Shown in pieces: positions 9,255-18,878 of a DNA stretch of 64,000 nt. Source of the stretch: Euzebya pacifica (GTDB taxonomy: Bacteria > Actinomycetota > Nitriliruptoria > Euzebyales > Euzebyaceae); contig NZ_CP031166.1 of assembly GCF_003344865.1 (NCBI RefSeq), forward strand, positions 186,001 to 250,000, in the 5' to 3' direction. Position 1 is the first letter of the stretch. The number at the start of each line of letters is the position of its first letter. The notes beneath the pieces are model-generated. The model made no database searches, had not been told where the DNA came from, and saw only the letters and a program-made list of their open reading frames with translations. A program made the translations under genes and the position numbers.

Positions 9255-9938
9255 ATGAGCGCGCTATCCGCTGAGTCTGCACGGGCCGGACATGACGACC
9301 CGGTCATCGTGCAGTCGGTGGAGATCGCCGATGCGTTGGCCCGCACGGTCACGACACGGGCGTTGATGCGGGCGTGCTTCCCGCGGGGGGACTGGCCGAC
9401 GGTGTGGAACACCTCCACGGGCACGGTGACTCGTCTGCCCGATGGCACGTGGCGGCCCGGTTCGTCCCCGACGACGCCCGGTGAGCAGTTCACGATCGGG
9501 TCCGCCCCGTTCAACGCACGGGTCCGATCCGACTGTGTGCTCGCGGTCCTGCTGAACTGGATGGTGTCGGCTACCGACGGAGTGCTGGCCGAGGACCTCC
9601 AACAGGCCGCCGTGGACGGGGCGGGTCCGCTCGGCCAGTTGCTGGCGGTCACGTCCCACCGGGCCCGGATGGCGTTGCCCGACGACGGCATCGAGTTGTA
9701 CCGGGTCGCGCCGGCCGGAACGCCGATGTGGCCGCTGCTGTCATGGACCTCCCAGAAGCGGGTCGCCAAGTTGCGTGCCCGCGCCTACCGGGACCAGGGA
9801 CTGGTGCCGCTGGTGATGCGCAGCATCGTGCCGGTGGACCGAATCATGGGCAGCTACCGGACCGGACTGGGGTCCCCCGGGGAGTTCGAGTACGTCACCA
9901 GCACCGTCGATGCCGTTCGTGCGCTCGGTCCGGGGTGA
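9255..9938 (+). CDS. putative ADP-ribosyltransferase (R-S-ExE class)
   Basis: 227 residues; ATG at 9255 preferred over the GTG 3 nt earlier. The C-terminal third shows the three-part signature of arginine-type ARTs in order: R in IELYR (R150), an STS-like LSWTS (163-166) and an ExE motif in GEFEYV (E210, E212), with IVPVDRIM between, as in phage ARTs. Such enzymes move ADP-ribose from NAD+ to host proteins. The N-terminal 140 residues are unrecognised. It lies 43 nt before a Cys-tagged gene and a tagged acetyltransferase, and two further candidate ARTs lie at 33846 and 60126. The call rests on motif reading only. Confidence 0.6.
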   Translation: MSALSAESARAGHDDPVIVQSVEIADALARTVTTRALMRACFPRGDWPTVWNTSTGTVTRLPDGTWRPGSSPTTPGEQFTIGSAPFNARVRSDCVLAVLLNWMVSATDGVLAEDLQQAAVDGAGPLGQLLAVTSHRARMALPDDGIELYRVAPAGTPMWPLLSWTSQKRVAKLRARAYRDQGLVPLVMRSIVPVDRIMGSYRTGLGSPGEFEYVTSTVDAVRALGPG

Positions 9939-9981
9939 TACAGAGGATGCAGATGCAGATGACTACCGAGAAGGGCCACTG

Positions 9982-10833
9982 ATGGCGACCAAGACGTGTG
10001 GCAAGCCGACCGCGTCCGGTGGACGCTGCCAGAAGCCGATCGGTCCCGCAGGGACCTGCGGTGCCGATCACAAGGCACCCATGGCGGTGGCTGAGGTCGC
10101 CACCGCCAACGGTGTCGCCGCGCTCGCCGACCCGTTCGCGGGTGGCCGCTACCCGCGTGAGCCCTCCGGCCCTTCCGGGAGCTTCGACACCGGCGTCATC
10201 GAGGTGACGCCAGGCGACCGCGCCGCGTCAATCGCTGAACGGTACGGGGTGGCGCTCAACAGCGAGCACCGCGGCCCCCAGACCGGCTACCACGTCGACG
10301 TGTCCCACCTGACCCACGACCAGGTCGCCGGTGCGCTCACCCGCAACATCCACGGCAACGTCGAGGTCCACACCGGCGGCGACGACAGCGTGTTCATGGT
10401 CGGCGACTACGACGCCATCGTCGCAACCGCACACGCCGCCACAGCGGAGGTGCACGCCGACCGGGGACTGCGTGACGCCGACACCGCCGCCCATCTCGAA
10501 ACGGCTGCTGAGAACGCCAGGTTCGTCGGGGACGTCGGTGCCGTCGGCCGGACCACCCTGCCGGCGACCGCCAAGACCACCGGGGCTGCGTCGCTGTTCA
10601 AGCAGCGGTTCCCCATCGGCACCCGCATGGAGATCGACGCCGGCGACGGAGCCGCCCCCATCATCGGGACGATGGCACGGGGTACCGGCGACTACTACGT
10701 GGACGGCAAGCCTGGCCCGGTGATCGTGGTGACGATGACCGATGACGACGGCGCCAGCTTCAGCGTCCAGCTCGACAAGCCGTCGCGTCTGACCTCACCG
10801 ACCTGGCAGGTCCGCGAACTCTCCAACGCCTGA
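9982..10833 (+). CDS. Cys-tagged protein of unknown function (tag plus DPF)
   Basis: 283 residues from ATG 9982, chosen because the Cys module begins at once and GAGAAGGG lies upstream. Residues 6-30 form the C..T..GG.C....G..G.C...H module (CGKPT ... CGADH). An Ala/Val linker leads to ADPF (D50-P51-F52). The body has an alpha/beta region, then a C-terminal beta-rich domain (GTRMEIDAGDGAAP, GPVIVVTMTDDDG). Not recognised. It sits between a putative ART and a tagged GNAT gene with 1 bp spacing to the latter, so the three probably act together. Confidence 0.8.
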   Translation: MATKTCGKPTASGGRCQKPIGPAGTCGADHKAPMAVAEVATANGVAALADPFAGGRYPREPSGPSGSFDTGVIEVTPGDRAASIAERYGVALNSEHRGPQTGYHVDVSHLTHDQVAGALTRNIHGNVEVHTGGDDSVFMVGDYDAIVATAHAATAEVHADRGLRDADTAAHLETAAENARFVGDVGAVGRTTLPATAKTTGAASLFKQRFPIGTRMEIDAGDGAAPIIGTMARGTGDYYVDGKPGPVIVVTMTDDDGASFSVQLDKPSRLTSPTWQVRELSNA

Positions 10834-10834
10834 G

Positions 10835-11479
10835 GTGGCCCGCCGCTGCGGGAAACCGACCCGAGGCGGCGGCCGTTGCACCAAGAAGGTCGGGCAGGCC
10901 GGCCGGTGCGGCGCCGAGCATGCCGGGCAGGGGCCGCCTGTCACCGCCGCACGGGTCCACAATGGTGTGGTGACCGCTGATCCGTTCGCCCTGCCAGACA
11001 GGTCCGGGCCCACCCTCGGTCCGTTGGAGGACCTCACCCGCCGATGGGCGGACGAGGGGGTGCGCATCGACATGTTGCACCGTGACGGTGAACCAACCGC
11101 CGTGCTGTCCAGGATCGCCGTCGATGCCGATCGGCGCGGCCAAGGACTCGCGGACACGGCCATGACCGAACTCACCGGATGGGCCGACAGCCACGGGATC
11201 ACCCTGGCTCTCACGGCATCGGGGGACTTCGGTGCCTCACCACGCCGGCTGCGGGACTGGTACGGCCGGCACGGGTTCGTGCCGAACCGGGGTACCGACC
11301 ACCGGGTCACCGAATCGATGGTCCGACCCCACCCCGAGGAACGGCCCGCACCACCTGCGGCACGGCCGGCGACAGCGGCGGAGTCGGAGGCGGCGCTGCT
11401 GGCCGAGCTCGACACGAAGGTTGCCGACGGGCGGATGAGCGCAGCGGAGGCCGACGCGATCCGGGCGATGCTCACCTGA
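10835..11479 (+). CDS. Cys-tagged GNAT-family acetyltransferase
   Basis: 214 residues; the GTG start is 1 nt after the previous stop. The tag fills residues 5-29 (CGKPT ... CGAEH) and ADPF lies at 48-51. A GNAT fold follows: the acetyl-CoA loop is VDADRRGQGLADTAM (R100-G104), then WADSHGITLAL and WYGRHGFVPN, the usual C-terminal motif. The last ~50 residues are a Pro-rich stretch and a short helix. GNATs acetylate proteins, small molecules or toxins; the substrate is unknown. The pairing of this tag with a modifying enzyme repeats at 22223 and 33846. Confidence 0.85.
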   Translation: MARRCGKPTRGGGRCTKKVGQAGRCGAEHAGQGPPVTAARVHNGVVTADPFALPDRSGPTLGPLEDLTRRWADEGVRIDMLHRDGEPTAVLSRIAVDADRRGQGLADTAMTELTGWADSHGITLALTASGDFGASPRRLRDWYGRHGFVPNRGTDHRVTESMVRPHPEERPAPPAARPATAAESEAALLAELDTKVADGRMSAAEADAIRAMLT

Positions 11480-11735
11480 CAGTGTCGCATCCTTCGCCTG
11501 TGTGGGCGTTCGCTTGCCTGCGCCCGCCATGGGGGTTCGGACACACGACGGTTCGCCTTGACGTCCCCATGGTTCGTACTCCGCTGGCTTTCCCGTGTGC
11601 GCGGAACAGCAACAGGGTCGGCGGGTTCAGGTAAGGTCCCGTCGCTTTCGATGCGGGGTGTACAGACGCCGGGCTCGGCCTCTCCCTGCCTCCGCTTGCT
11701 CCCGCCGCCCGAAAAACCGCAGACAGGACTCCCGC

Positions 11736-14700
11736 ATGCCCACGCCGGCTCCCTCCCGGTTCCGCCGCAAGCCCTTAGTCTTGGTCATCGCCTTGACCGT
11801 CGGTCTGATGCTGCTGCCGACCCCCGTGGTTGCCCAACCAGAGGACCGTTCGGTTGAGCTGGTCCGGTTTGCCGGGGCCACGCGGGTCGAGACCGCCACG
11901 CTGATCGCCGGCGCCGATCCGGCCGCGACCGGTGCCGGGTTCGGCAACGACAACGTCCTGGTCGCCCGCGCCGACGGGTTCGCTGACGGGTTGGCCGGCG
12001 CCTACCTCGCCGGGATCCTCAACGCCCCGGTCCTGCTGACCCACCAAGCGTCCGTCGCCCCGGAACTGCAGCAGTTCCTCGCCGCCGCGTCGCCCACTGG
12101 ACGGACCGTGATCGGTGGGCCGGCCGCCGTCGGAGAGCAGGCCGCCGACGGGTTGGCCGCCACCGGCCGGGTGGAGGGACCCAACCGGTTCGCCACCGCG
12201 GCCCGACTCGCGAGGGCGCTGCCACGCGACGGCAACCGCAGCGACACGGTCCTGCTGGCCTCCGGGGAGAACTGGCCCGACGCGCTGGCAGCAGGGACGA
12301 TCAGCGCGGCGGCGTCCGTCCCGCTGCTCCTCACGGGACGCGACACCCTGCCAACGGAGACCCGCGAAGTCCTCGAGGCGTTGTCACCCGCCAGGGTTGT
12401 CCTCGTCGGAGGCCCATCGGCGGTGACCGACCAGGTCGCGGAAGCCGTCGCCGGGATCGCCCCGGTCCAACGAATCGCCGGTGACACCCGCTTCGCAACC
12501 GCCGCGGCCGTCGCCGAGCTCGCGGTGGAGGAGTTCGGGTTCGCCGCGACGCAGTTCAACGTCGCCTCCGGCGAGTCCTTCGCCGACGCCCTTGCCCTTG
12601 CGGCCTTCGCCGGACAGACCTCCCCGCGCCCCACCCCACTCCTGCTCAGCCCCGCTGCTGCAGCCGCCCCCGCAACGACGCGGTTCATCAGCGGCCACGC
12701 CGACTGCGGCACCCGACGGGTTGTCATCGCCGGAGGCACGTCGGCGATCAGCGACGCCGCCGCCAACGACCTGTTCAACGCCGTCGGGCAACAGCCGGCC
12801 TGTCCGGATGCGGGCGACCCCGAGATCACCGTGACCATGCCCGACGGCACCCCCGTGGCCGACGGGGCGGTGGTGGCCGTCGACGACAACGACGGCTACA
12901 TCACCCTCACCGGGACCGTTGACCACCCGCATGTGGAACGGGTCACCATCACCCACCTCAACGCCGCCGATTTCGCAGACAACTACGTCGGCTACACCGC
13001 CAACCGGCAGGTCGGCTCCCTCAACGCCGCCCGCGACGCCCTGCTCGACGACAACGGCCAGTGGAAAGCCCCCCTGCTGATGACCTCACCCGGTGAGTAC
13101 CTGATCGCCGTCGACGTCACCGTCATACCCCGTGCCGTCAAACGAGTCGTGTTCACCATCGATTTCGACGCCGACCCCCACGACCCCGAATGCAACTGCC
13201 AGTACCGCATCGACGACATCCTGGTCGTGGACAACCTCGACGGCCTCCACATGGCCTACGGCGACGACGGCCGGGGCACCGTCCCCACGGCCATCCGGCT
13301 GTCCTACCCCGAGGCCGCACCCGGCAGCGACCGCGACATCGTTCGCGACGCGCTCGAGGAGGTGTTCATCCAGGCCAACTCCGAAACGTCCCCTGACTTG
13401 GAACATCCCGACCGGCCCGTTCTGCTGGTCACCGGCCCGGATGTGCCCGACGAGGACGCGTTCATGGTGCTGGCCGAGTACGCCAGCGACATCTCCAACA
13501 TCGGCAGCCCCGCCACCCTTGAAATCACCCTCCGTCCGGTCACCCCGGAAGAGGTGTTCGCCGAAGCCGACTTCTCCGGCGACGCCGGAACCCTGCAGCC
13601 GTTGGCGGACCCCGACGCCCTCGAACCGCGGGGCGAGACCGGCTGCGGCGCCGACGTCGACCTCGCCGTCGGTCGGGCCGGTGTCGGCTGCGCCGCGCAC
13701 TTGGACGAGACCGTCCTGGCGACCCTGGCCGACACCGACCCGGCGGACCCAGATGACGACAACGGCGACGCCGGGGAACGCCCCTCCCGCGTCGACCTGT
13801 CCGGCACGCTGGAAGGCGGGTTCGATCTGGAGTTCGGCGCAACCATCGGCATGGACTTCGACCTGACGATCCGTCCGTTCTCGTCCCTCCGCCCCGGCCT
13901 CAGAAGCGGCCTGATCGAACGGTTCGCCGCGACCACCTACGGCGAGGCCTACGCGGCGGCTGAAGCATCCATCGACGGGACGGTGGACGGAACCATCTGC
14001 CCCGACGACGAGGACGTCGCGGGCCGCACGACCTGCGGGCTGCTCGGACCGCGGGCCGCCCGGTTCGGGTTCACCATCCGTCCCCATCCGCTGTTGTTCC
14101 TCCGGATCCAGGTCGATGACATCTACGCCCAGATGTCGGCATCCCTCGAGGGGACCATCAGCGCCGGCGCGGAGGCCCGTGCCGGCTGGGAGTTCGGGTT
14201 CGAGTGCGACAAGGGGGGCTGCCGTCCGGTCAACGACACGGGCACCGACCTGACCGCCCGCGCCACCGACGTGGCGTTCGCCGGCGAGTTCGACGCATGG
14301 ATCGGTCCCAGGATCGTCATTTCGCCCTACGGCAGCGGGGTGGGTGTGTGGGCCCGCCCGGAGATCCACTTCACTGCCGAGGCAGGAACCGGGCAGGACC
14401 CAACCGTCACAGGCGGCGTCCGGGCCAACTGGGGACTCAGCAGCGGCTTCCTCGACGACGTCATCGGCACCGACAACCTCGAGTTCGCCACCGTGCCCAT
14501 CTGGACGTTCTCGATCTGGCCCCGCTCGTCCTCGGACTTCACCTTCGTTGCCCTGCCCAATGCATGCCGCGCGATTGACCTTGACATGGCCGGCGGCCAG
14601 GTCCTGATCGACGCCAGCGCCGATTGCCACGGCGTGGATCCTCTTGACCTCCTCATCCTTGACGCCTCGGACGGGTCGGTCACGGCCACCATTCCCCTTT

Positions 14701-15530
14701 CCCGAGAGATCCCGTCAAGGGACGCCCGCGGCATCTGGGGTGCGGCGTTCACCAACGACGGCAACTTCGTGGTGGCAGCCACGGAGATATATCTCGGGAA
14801 CGGTCCGGAGTATCGTGCCTTTGTGTACGACATCGCCGCGGACGTCCTCATCGACGTAACAGAGGAGTTCGACGCGAAGATCGGGTCCGCCGGCGACATC
14901 TTCATCGGTACTTGGGGGCACGAAGCGATGGCAGATGACCACACTGTCGTGTTCATGACCGAGGACGGAACACCGGTCTTCTTCGACGTCGCCGCTCGTG
15001 AAGTCGTCTCTCGAATCACACTCGGTGACACCGATGAATGGATCGGAGAATCCTGCGCGATCTCACCGAACGGCAACCACCTCCTCACAGAAGACAGGAT
15101 CATCGACATGAGGACGGGCAACACCACCATCCTCCCCACGCTGCCGGGGCATGTCGCACAATGCGCGATGGCCGACGATGGATCGGTTGCGCTCAGGGTT
15201 GTCACGCGTGTCGACTTCGAGCCTGTCGTTCATATATGGGAACGCGACGGTGCTCCCGACACCACACCCCTCCCTGTGGGCGAGTTCGCCTCAGAGCTGA
15301 CTGCCGATGGTGCTCACATCGTCGGGTGCTGCTCGGACCGGCCGGGCTTGGTGGACTGGCGGTCCGGCGAGGTCCTCGAAGCCCGCATCGACGGCTTCAT
15401 CTTCGAGGAGTTGTGGCCCTGGGACGCCGCCGGCAATGGCGGGATGGCCTACGGATGGTCCGACGCTGCCTCGTCGTACGGGGTGGCACTTCTGAGCGCG
15501 GACGCGTTCCAGCCGACGAGCAACGACTGA
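11736..15530 (+). CDS. exported cell-wall-binding-repeat protein with C-terminal beta-propeller
   Basis: 1264 residues. The start at ATG 11736 gives a clean signal peptide (basic RFRRK, hydrophobic VLVIALTVGLMLL, cleavage near VVAQP). The next ~330 residues are cell wall-binding type 2 repeats (PF04122-like): RFAGATRVETA, VEGPNRFATAARLA and QRIAGDTRFATAAAVA, each with a VLLT or VVIGG-type strand. The middle (about 380-970) is beta-rich and Asp/Cys-containing, unrecognised. The last ~300 residues read as beta-propeller blades (LDLLILDASDGSV, SPNGNHLLTEDRIIDM, GLVDWRSGEVLE). Probably surface-attached. A hairpin terminator follows the stop. Confidence 0.85.
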   Translation: MPTPAPSRFRRKPLVLVIALTVGLMLLPTPVVAQPEDRSVELVRFAGATRVETATLIAGADPAATGAGFGNDNVLVARADGFADGLAGAYLAGILNAPVLLTHQASVAPELQQFLAAASPTGRTVIGGPAAVGEQAADGLAATGRVEGPNRFATAARLARALPRDGNRSDTVLLASGENWPDALAAGTISAAASVPLLLTGRDTLPTETREVLEALSPARVVLVGGPSAVTDQVAEAVAGIAPVQRIAGDTRFATAAAVAELAVEEFGFAATQFNVASGESFADALALAAFAGQTSPRPTPLLLSPAAAAAPATTRFISGHADCGTRRVVIAGGTSAISDAAANDLFNAVGQQPACPDAGDPEITVTMPDGTPVADGAVVAVDDNDGYITLTGTVDHPHVERVTITHLNAADFADNYVGYTANRQVGSLNAARDALLDDNGQWKAPLLMTSPGEYLIAVDVTVIPRAVKRVVFTIDFDADPHDPECNCQYRIDDILVVDNLDGLHMAYGDDGRGTVPTAIRLSYPEAAPGSDRDIVRDALEEVFIQANSETSPDLEHPDRPVLLVTGPDVPDEDAFMVLAEYASDISNIGSPATLEITLRPVTPEEVFAEADFSGDAGTLQPLADPDALEPRGETGCGADVDLAVGRAGVGCAAHLDETVLATLADTDPADPDDDNGDAGERPSRVDLSGTLEGGFDLEFGATIGMDFDLTIRPFSSLRPGLRSGLIERFAATTYGEAYAAAEASIDGTVDGTICPDDEDVAGRTTCGLLGPRAARFGFTIRPHPLLFLRIQVDDIYAQMSASLEGTISAGAEARAGWEFGFECDKGGCRPVNDTGTDLTARATDVAFAGEFDAWIGPRIVISPYGSGVGVWARPEIHFTAEAGTGQDPTVTGGVRANWGLSSGFLDDVIGTDNLEFATVPIWTFSIWPRSSSDFTFVALPNACRAIDLDMAGGQVLIDASADCHGVDPLDLLILDASDGSVTATIPLSREIPSRDARGIWGAAFTNDGNFVVAATEIYLGNGPEYRAFVYDIAADVLIDVTEEFDAKIGSAGDIFIGTWGHEAMADDHTVVFMTEDGTPVFFDVAAREVVSRITLGDTDEWIGESCAISPNGNHLLTEDRIIDMRTGNTTILPTLPGHVAQCAMADDGSVALRVVTRVDFEPVVHIWERDGAPDTTPLPVGEFASELTADGAHIVGCCSDRPGLVDWRSGEVLEARIDGFIFEELWPWDAAGNGGMAYGWSDAASSYGVALLSADAFQPTSND

Positions 15531-15544
15531 CGGCCGGACTTGGG

Positions 15545-15571
15545 GTGTGTTGCCTCAACGTGGCGACACAC
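15545..15571. terminator. hairpin between convergent genes
   Basis: GTGTGTTGCC (15545-15554) pairs with GGCGACACAC (15562-15571), one G-T wobble, 7-nt loop. It lies between convergent stops at 15530 and 15584. No U-tract on either side, so it may be a bidirectional intrinsic-like hairpin. Confidence 0.5.
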
Positions 15572-15583
15572 GGCAACTGGCGG

Positions 15584-16762
15584 TCAGCGGGGGGCGGGAA
15601 GCACCCGGACCCGCTCCCGCCCGCTGTGCACGGTCCCGCCGACATGGGTGGGGGCGATCCAGTTGCGGCGGTACTGGGTGGGGCCGTCGCGCGGGCCGAT
15701 GCGGGAGCGTCGCCAGTGGCCACGACGGGTGTGCGGCGACACCTTCCGGCCCGTGGGCTTGGTGGCGGGGTCGGCCGGCGTCATGGCGGTGCGGGCGTGG
15801 GTCAGGTCGATCACGTTGACCGTCCCGAAGCCGCGCGCCAGAGCCTTGCGGAACTGCGACTTGCGGACCCGTTTGCGCCACGCCTTGCCCTGCTGCTCCT
15901 CGGCCGGAGGGAGCGGCCCGTGGCCGTCGTCAGCCGGCCGGGTCCAGTCTCCCCAGGCGACCGCTGCGGCGCAGGTGGCGACCAGGCCGCCGAGGGTGGC
16001 GTGGGAGGCCCTGCCCGGAAGTGCGCCCCGGATGGTGTCGAGGTCCCATGGTGGCGGGTCGCCGGGTTGCGGCGGGATCGCGATGATCCAGTCGATCCAG
16101 TCGGAGATGCCGGTCCCGTCGGGCCCGGCCGAGATCGTCACACCGGTGATGGAGCACCCCCGTTCCCCGAGGAGGTGCGGCATCGACCGGCCACCCGCAC
16201 CGAACGTCGCCTCCCACCGGGTGGTGTCACCCACCGACGGCGGATCGGGCCAGACCGCAAGGTCATCAGGGACCCGCAGGTCATCACCGAACCAGACCGT
16301 CACATGGTCGTGACCCAGACGGATGTCGGACATGTCCTCAGCCGACGGCGGATCGGACTCAAGCACCGCAGCGGCGGTGCCGTCCGACGCCGGCACGAAG
16401 TACGGCTCGGCCGTGGCGAGACGTGCGGCCATGCCGACTGACAAACCGGGCGCGGGTCCCAGCCTGCCGGACTCCTGGGCCGCGATGACCGGGGCAATCA
16501 GGCTGTTGACCACGATGGAACGCAGCACCGGCACGTCACCCGGAAGGTGCGGGGCGGGATCGGCACGTCCCGGACCCCACCGGTCCTTCTGGAGCATCTG
16601 GACGCCATGGTCGGCCGCCAACACGGGCAGCAGTGAACGGAACACCCCAGCGAAGTCAGCCTCGGCAGGCACCCGTCCTGCGTCGATGGCGGCGGTGACG
16701 AAGTCGTCGCCATCAGCGAACGTGGTCGGGCCACCGGTGGTGGTCGGAGACGGTCCGGTCAC
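15584..16762 (-). CDS. unrecognised 392-residue protein paired with an ATPase
   Basis: The GTG start overlaps the stop of the upstream ATPase gene (GTGA), so the two are a coupled unit. The long central part (about 20-290) is not recognised. The C-terminus is very basic with a characteristic run (GFGTVNVIDLTHAR, then TGRKVSPHTRRGHWRR), a style of tail I recall from actinobacterial plasmid and phage proteins. Net positive charge suggests nucleic-acid contact. Function unknown; the context says it works with the 16759-17925 ATPase. Confidence 0.75.
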   Translation of the reverse strand: MTGPSPTTTGGPTTFADGDDFVTAAIDAGRVPAEADFAGVFRSLLPVLAADHGVQMLQKDRWGPGRADPAPHLPGDVPVLRSIVVNSLIAPVIAAQESGRLGPAPGLSVGMAARLATAEPYFVPASDGTAAAVLESDPPSAEDMSDIRLGHDHVTVWFGDDLRVPDDLAVWPDPPSVGDTTRWEATFGAGGRSMPHLLGERGCSITGVTISAGPDGTGISDWIDWIIAIPPQPGDPPPWDLDTIRGALPGRASHATLGGLVATCAAAVAWGDWTRPADDGHGPLPPAEEQQGKAWRKRVRKSQFRKALARGFGTVNVIDLTHARTAMTPADPATKPTGRKVSPHTRRGHWRRSRIGPRDGPTQYRRNWIAPTHVGGTVHSGRERVRVLPAPR

Positions 16763-17925
16763 TGGTCTGCTCCGTTCCGGTCGATCCAGTCCGCGAACCC
16801 CGGCACCGAGAAGGCGAGCCGGCCCCGTGCCGGGACGAACACCAAGCCGCTGTCGAGGAGCTCCTGGCGGACGGGAGAGTACTGGCCGCTGGTGAACCCG
16901 GTTGCGGCCAGCAGGTCTGCGGTGGAGGCGTGCCCGCCGGCCCGTGCCAGCGCGGCCACCAGGTGACGGGCCCGCCCGGTCGGGATCCGCTTGGCCCGGT
17001 TCAGCATGAACCGGTCGGTGCGTTGCGACACCCGATCGCGGGCCGCCGGCAGGGACTCGGGGCCGATGCGCACCCGGTCTGTGGCTGACAGCCACAACGC
17101 CCACCCCCACAACTGCACGAAGAACGGGTAGCCGCCGCTGTCACGAGCCACGGTCTCCACCACCGTGTCGTCGACCGTGACCCCGTGGTTGTCGAACGGG
17201 GCCCTGATTGCCTCCGCCACCCCGGCGGTGCCGAGCATCCCGAGTTCGACGGTGTCGAGCCGTTCGGTGTAGGTCTGGCCCTCCGCACGGAGCGCGTCGG
17301 TGGCCCCGGGGAGGCCGGCGGCGATGAGCCCCACCGGATGGGCCTCCTGTGCCGCGTAGTGGACTGCTCGCATGAGCGGGCGGAACAGCGCGTCCTCGGC
17401 CTCCTGGACCTCATCGACGGTGAGCAGGACCCCGCGTCCGGCGGCTGCGGCGGTGGCGGCGAGCGCGGTCATGATCTCCTCGACGGTGCTGGTGGCCGGT
17501 CGACGGTCATCCAGTGACACCTCGATGCCGGACGGCCCGAGCTTCAGCCCGTCGACGCGGGCGATGAGTCGGCGGACCGCCCGGCGGCCCGCGATGGCGT
17601 CGGCGGCTGATATGAGCCGGTTGATGGTGACCGCTGGGTCGGCGGGGCCCCGGTCGGCCTCGAGGTGGACGCACACGACGCCGGCGTCGTTGGCGTGGCG
17701 GCGGGCATAGGCCATGAGGGCGGTCTTGCCGACGCCGCGGACACCGCGGATCAACAGGAAGTCGGGGTCGCCGCCGCCGGCGAGGACGTCGATGATGACC
17801 TTGGCCGCCCCGAGGGCCCCTTCGCGGCCGCCGAACGCCGGCGGCACCCGGCCGATCCCCGGACGGAACGGGTTGTCGGCCGCGCTGAGCACCGGGTTGC
17901 CTGCCTGCTTGAACGGATCGGGCAC
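16759..17925 (-). CDS. AAA-family ATP-binding protein
   Basis: 388 residues from GTG 17925. Walker A is RGVRGVGKTAL (about residue 46-56), Walker B is VLLTVDEVQEAED, and an R-containing sensor region follows (LIAAGLPGATDAL). The C-terminal ~100 residues form a winged-helix-like domain (RARHLVAALARAGGHASTAD). This is the layout of AAA_16/Orc1-Cdc6-like switch ATPases, common in mobile elements and conflict systems. It overlaps the unknown 15584-16762 gene by 4 nt and is divergent from 18028. The N-terminus (MPDPFKQAGNPVL) has DPF but no Cys module. Confidence 0.8.
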   Translation of the reverse strand: MPDPFKQAGNPVLSAADNPFRPGIGRVPPAFGGREGALGAAKVIIDVLAGGGDPDFLLIRGVRGVGKTALMAYARRHANDAGVVCVHLEADRGPADPAVTINRLISAADAIAGRRAVRRLIARVDGLKLGPSGIEVSLDDRRPATSTVEEIMTALAATAAAAGRGVLLTVDEVQEAEDALFRPLMRAVHYAAQEAHPVGLIAAGLPGATDALRAEGQTYTERLDTVELGMLGTAGVAEAIRAPFDNHGVTVDDTVVETVARDSGGYPFFVQLWGWALWLSATDRVRIGPESLPAARDRVSQRTDRFMLNRAKRIPTGRARHLVAALARAGGHASTADLLAATGFTSGQYSPVRQELLDSGLVFVPARGRLAFSVPGFADWIDRNGADQ

Positions 17926-17940
17926 ACCCGACTCCTAACG

Positions 17941-17980
17941 TTTCATAGGGACCCTAGAAATCATAGACGAACATAGTCCG
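17941..17980. promoter_or_regulatory. divergent promoter/operator region with CATAG repeats
   Basis: Between divergent genes at 17925 and 18028. CATAG occurs three times (17944, 17962, 17972) and TAGGG-A-CCCTA is an 11-bp palindrome (17946-17956). On the minus strand TATGAT (17959-17964) is a good -10 for the ATPase gene; no clear -35. Confidence 0.35.
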
Positions 17981-17990
17981 GGCCCGGGGC

Positions 17991-17996
17991 GGAATG
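17991..17996 (+). promoter_or_regulatory. GGAATG element upstream of 18028 gene
   Basis: Located 31 nt before the ATG, with an AGGAGAGG Shine-Dalgarno in the interval. Second-class spacing of the GGAATG series. Confidence 0.35.
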
Positions 17997-18027
17997 GCAT
18001 CTGTGACCACCGACCACAGGAGAGGCC

Positions 18028-18417
18028 ATGCAGCGAACGACCGTGAAGGTGCGGCGACGGGACGGGCGGATCCATGTGGACTACGGCGACCCCCACGGCG
18101 CACGGGCGACCGTCTCGCCGATGGAGACCGCCCTGGCGGTGGAGGTCGAACGGCTGGCCGCCGGCGGTGGCGAGCCGCGCGACGCGGTTGCCGACGCACG
18201 GATGCGCCGCGAGGCCGACGTCCTGCGACGAACGTTGGACGCCGAACGTCGCAGGGCCGTCGCCGCGTGCCTGGATGCGGACATCCTCAGCGTCGCCCTG
18301 ACCGACCTGCTGGCGGCCGTCGGAGCGGGGGACCGGGCGGCCGTCCGGGGTGCCGTCGCCGATGCCGTGGAACTGCTCGGCGCGATCGCCCCGGTGGGGG
18401 TGGCGTCCGCCGCTTGA
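18028..18417 (+). CDS. unrecognised 129-residue protein
   Basis: Good Shine-Dalgarno (ACAGGAGAGG) before ATG 18028. The N-terminus is a short basic beta region (TVKVRRRDGRIHVDYG); the rest is charged then Ala-rich helices that could form a coiled coil (READVLRRTLDAERRRAVAA). Single-gene unit, convergent with the small minus-strand run. Function unknown. Confidence 0.7.
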   Translation: MQRTTVKVRRRDGRIHVDYGDPHGARATVSPMETALAVEVERLAAGGGEPRDAVADARMRREADVLRRTLDAERRRAVAACLDADILSVALTDLLAAVGAGDRAAVRGAVADAVELLGAIAPVGVASAA

Positions 18418-18421
18418 GCGG

Positions 18422-18655
18422 TCAGCGTGGGCCGCTGCGCACGGGCCACACCGTGACTCCGGAGATCGTGTCGCTGATCGAGACGATCTCGTGCTCCGGC
18501 ACCGCCGTCGTGGCCTTGGCCCAGTTGGTCACAGTCAGCGCCGACCCGTCGGGCTCGGTGCGCACGACCCCCTCGACGATGGTGCCGTCCGCCATGGCGA
18601 CGTCGCTGGCGATCCCGCTCCGGGCGCGCAGCACCTCGGTCGCCGTTGCGGTCAC
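18422..18655 (-). CDS. unrecognised 77-residue protein, last gene of a five-gene run
   Basis: The GTG at 18655 overlaps the stop of the upstream coiled-coil gene (GTGA). The protein is a small beta-rich domain (VAMADGTIVEGVVRTEPDG, then ALTVTNW). No motif recognised. Probably expressed from the TGCTA promoter at 20335-20371 with the genes upstream. Confidence 0.6.
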   Translation of the reverse strand: MTATATEVLRARSGIASDVAMADGTIVEGVVRTEPDGSALTVTNWAKATTAVPEHEIVSISDTISGVTVWPVRSGPR

Positions 18656-18837
18656 GCCCCGCCCCCGTCGGGGTCCGTGCCGGCCAGTTCGGCCTCGAGG
18701 GCGGCGACCCTTGCATCGGCGCGTCGTCGCGCCGCCCGGCCGTTGGCCTCGGAGAGCTCGGCGCGGGCACGGGCCAGTTCGCCGCGGAGTCGCAGCCACC
18801 GGGCGGCCGGTGTCTCGTCGGCGCGGTCGTTCATCAT
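18652..18837 (-). CDS. small coiled-coil protein (61 residues)
   Basis: Almost wholly helical and charged: WLRLRGELARARAELSEAN, then RRRADARVAALEAEL, with heptad-like spacing. Two adjacent ATGs (18837, 18834) are possible starts. It overlaps the next gene by 4 nt. Function unknown. Confidence 0.6.
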   Translation of the reverse strand: MMNDRADETPAARWLRLRGELARARAELSEANGRAARRRADARVAALEAELAGTDPDGGGA

Positions 18838-18878
18838 GCCCAGTGTCGGGGTTGGCGGCGACGTTGCGGTGGAGGCGG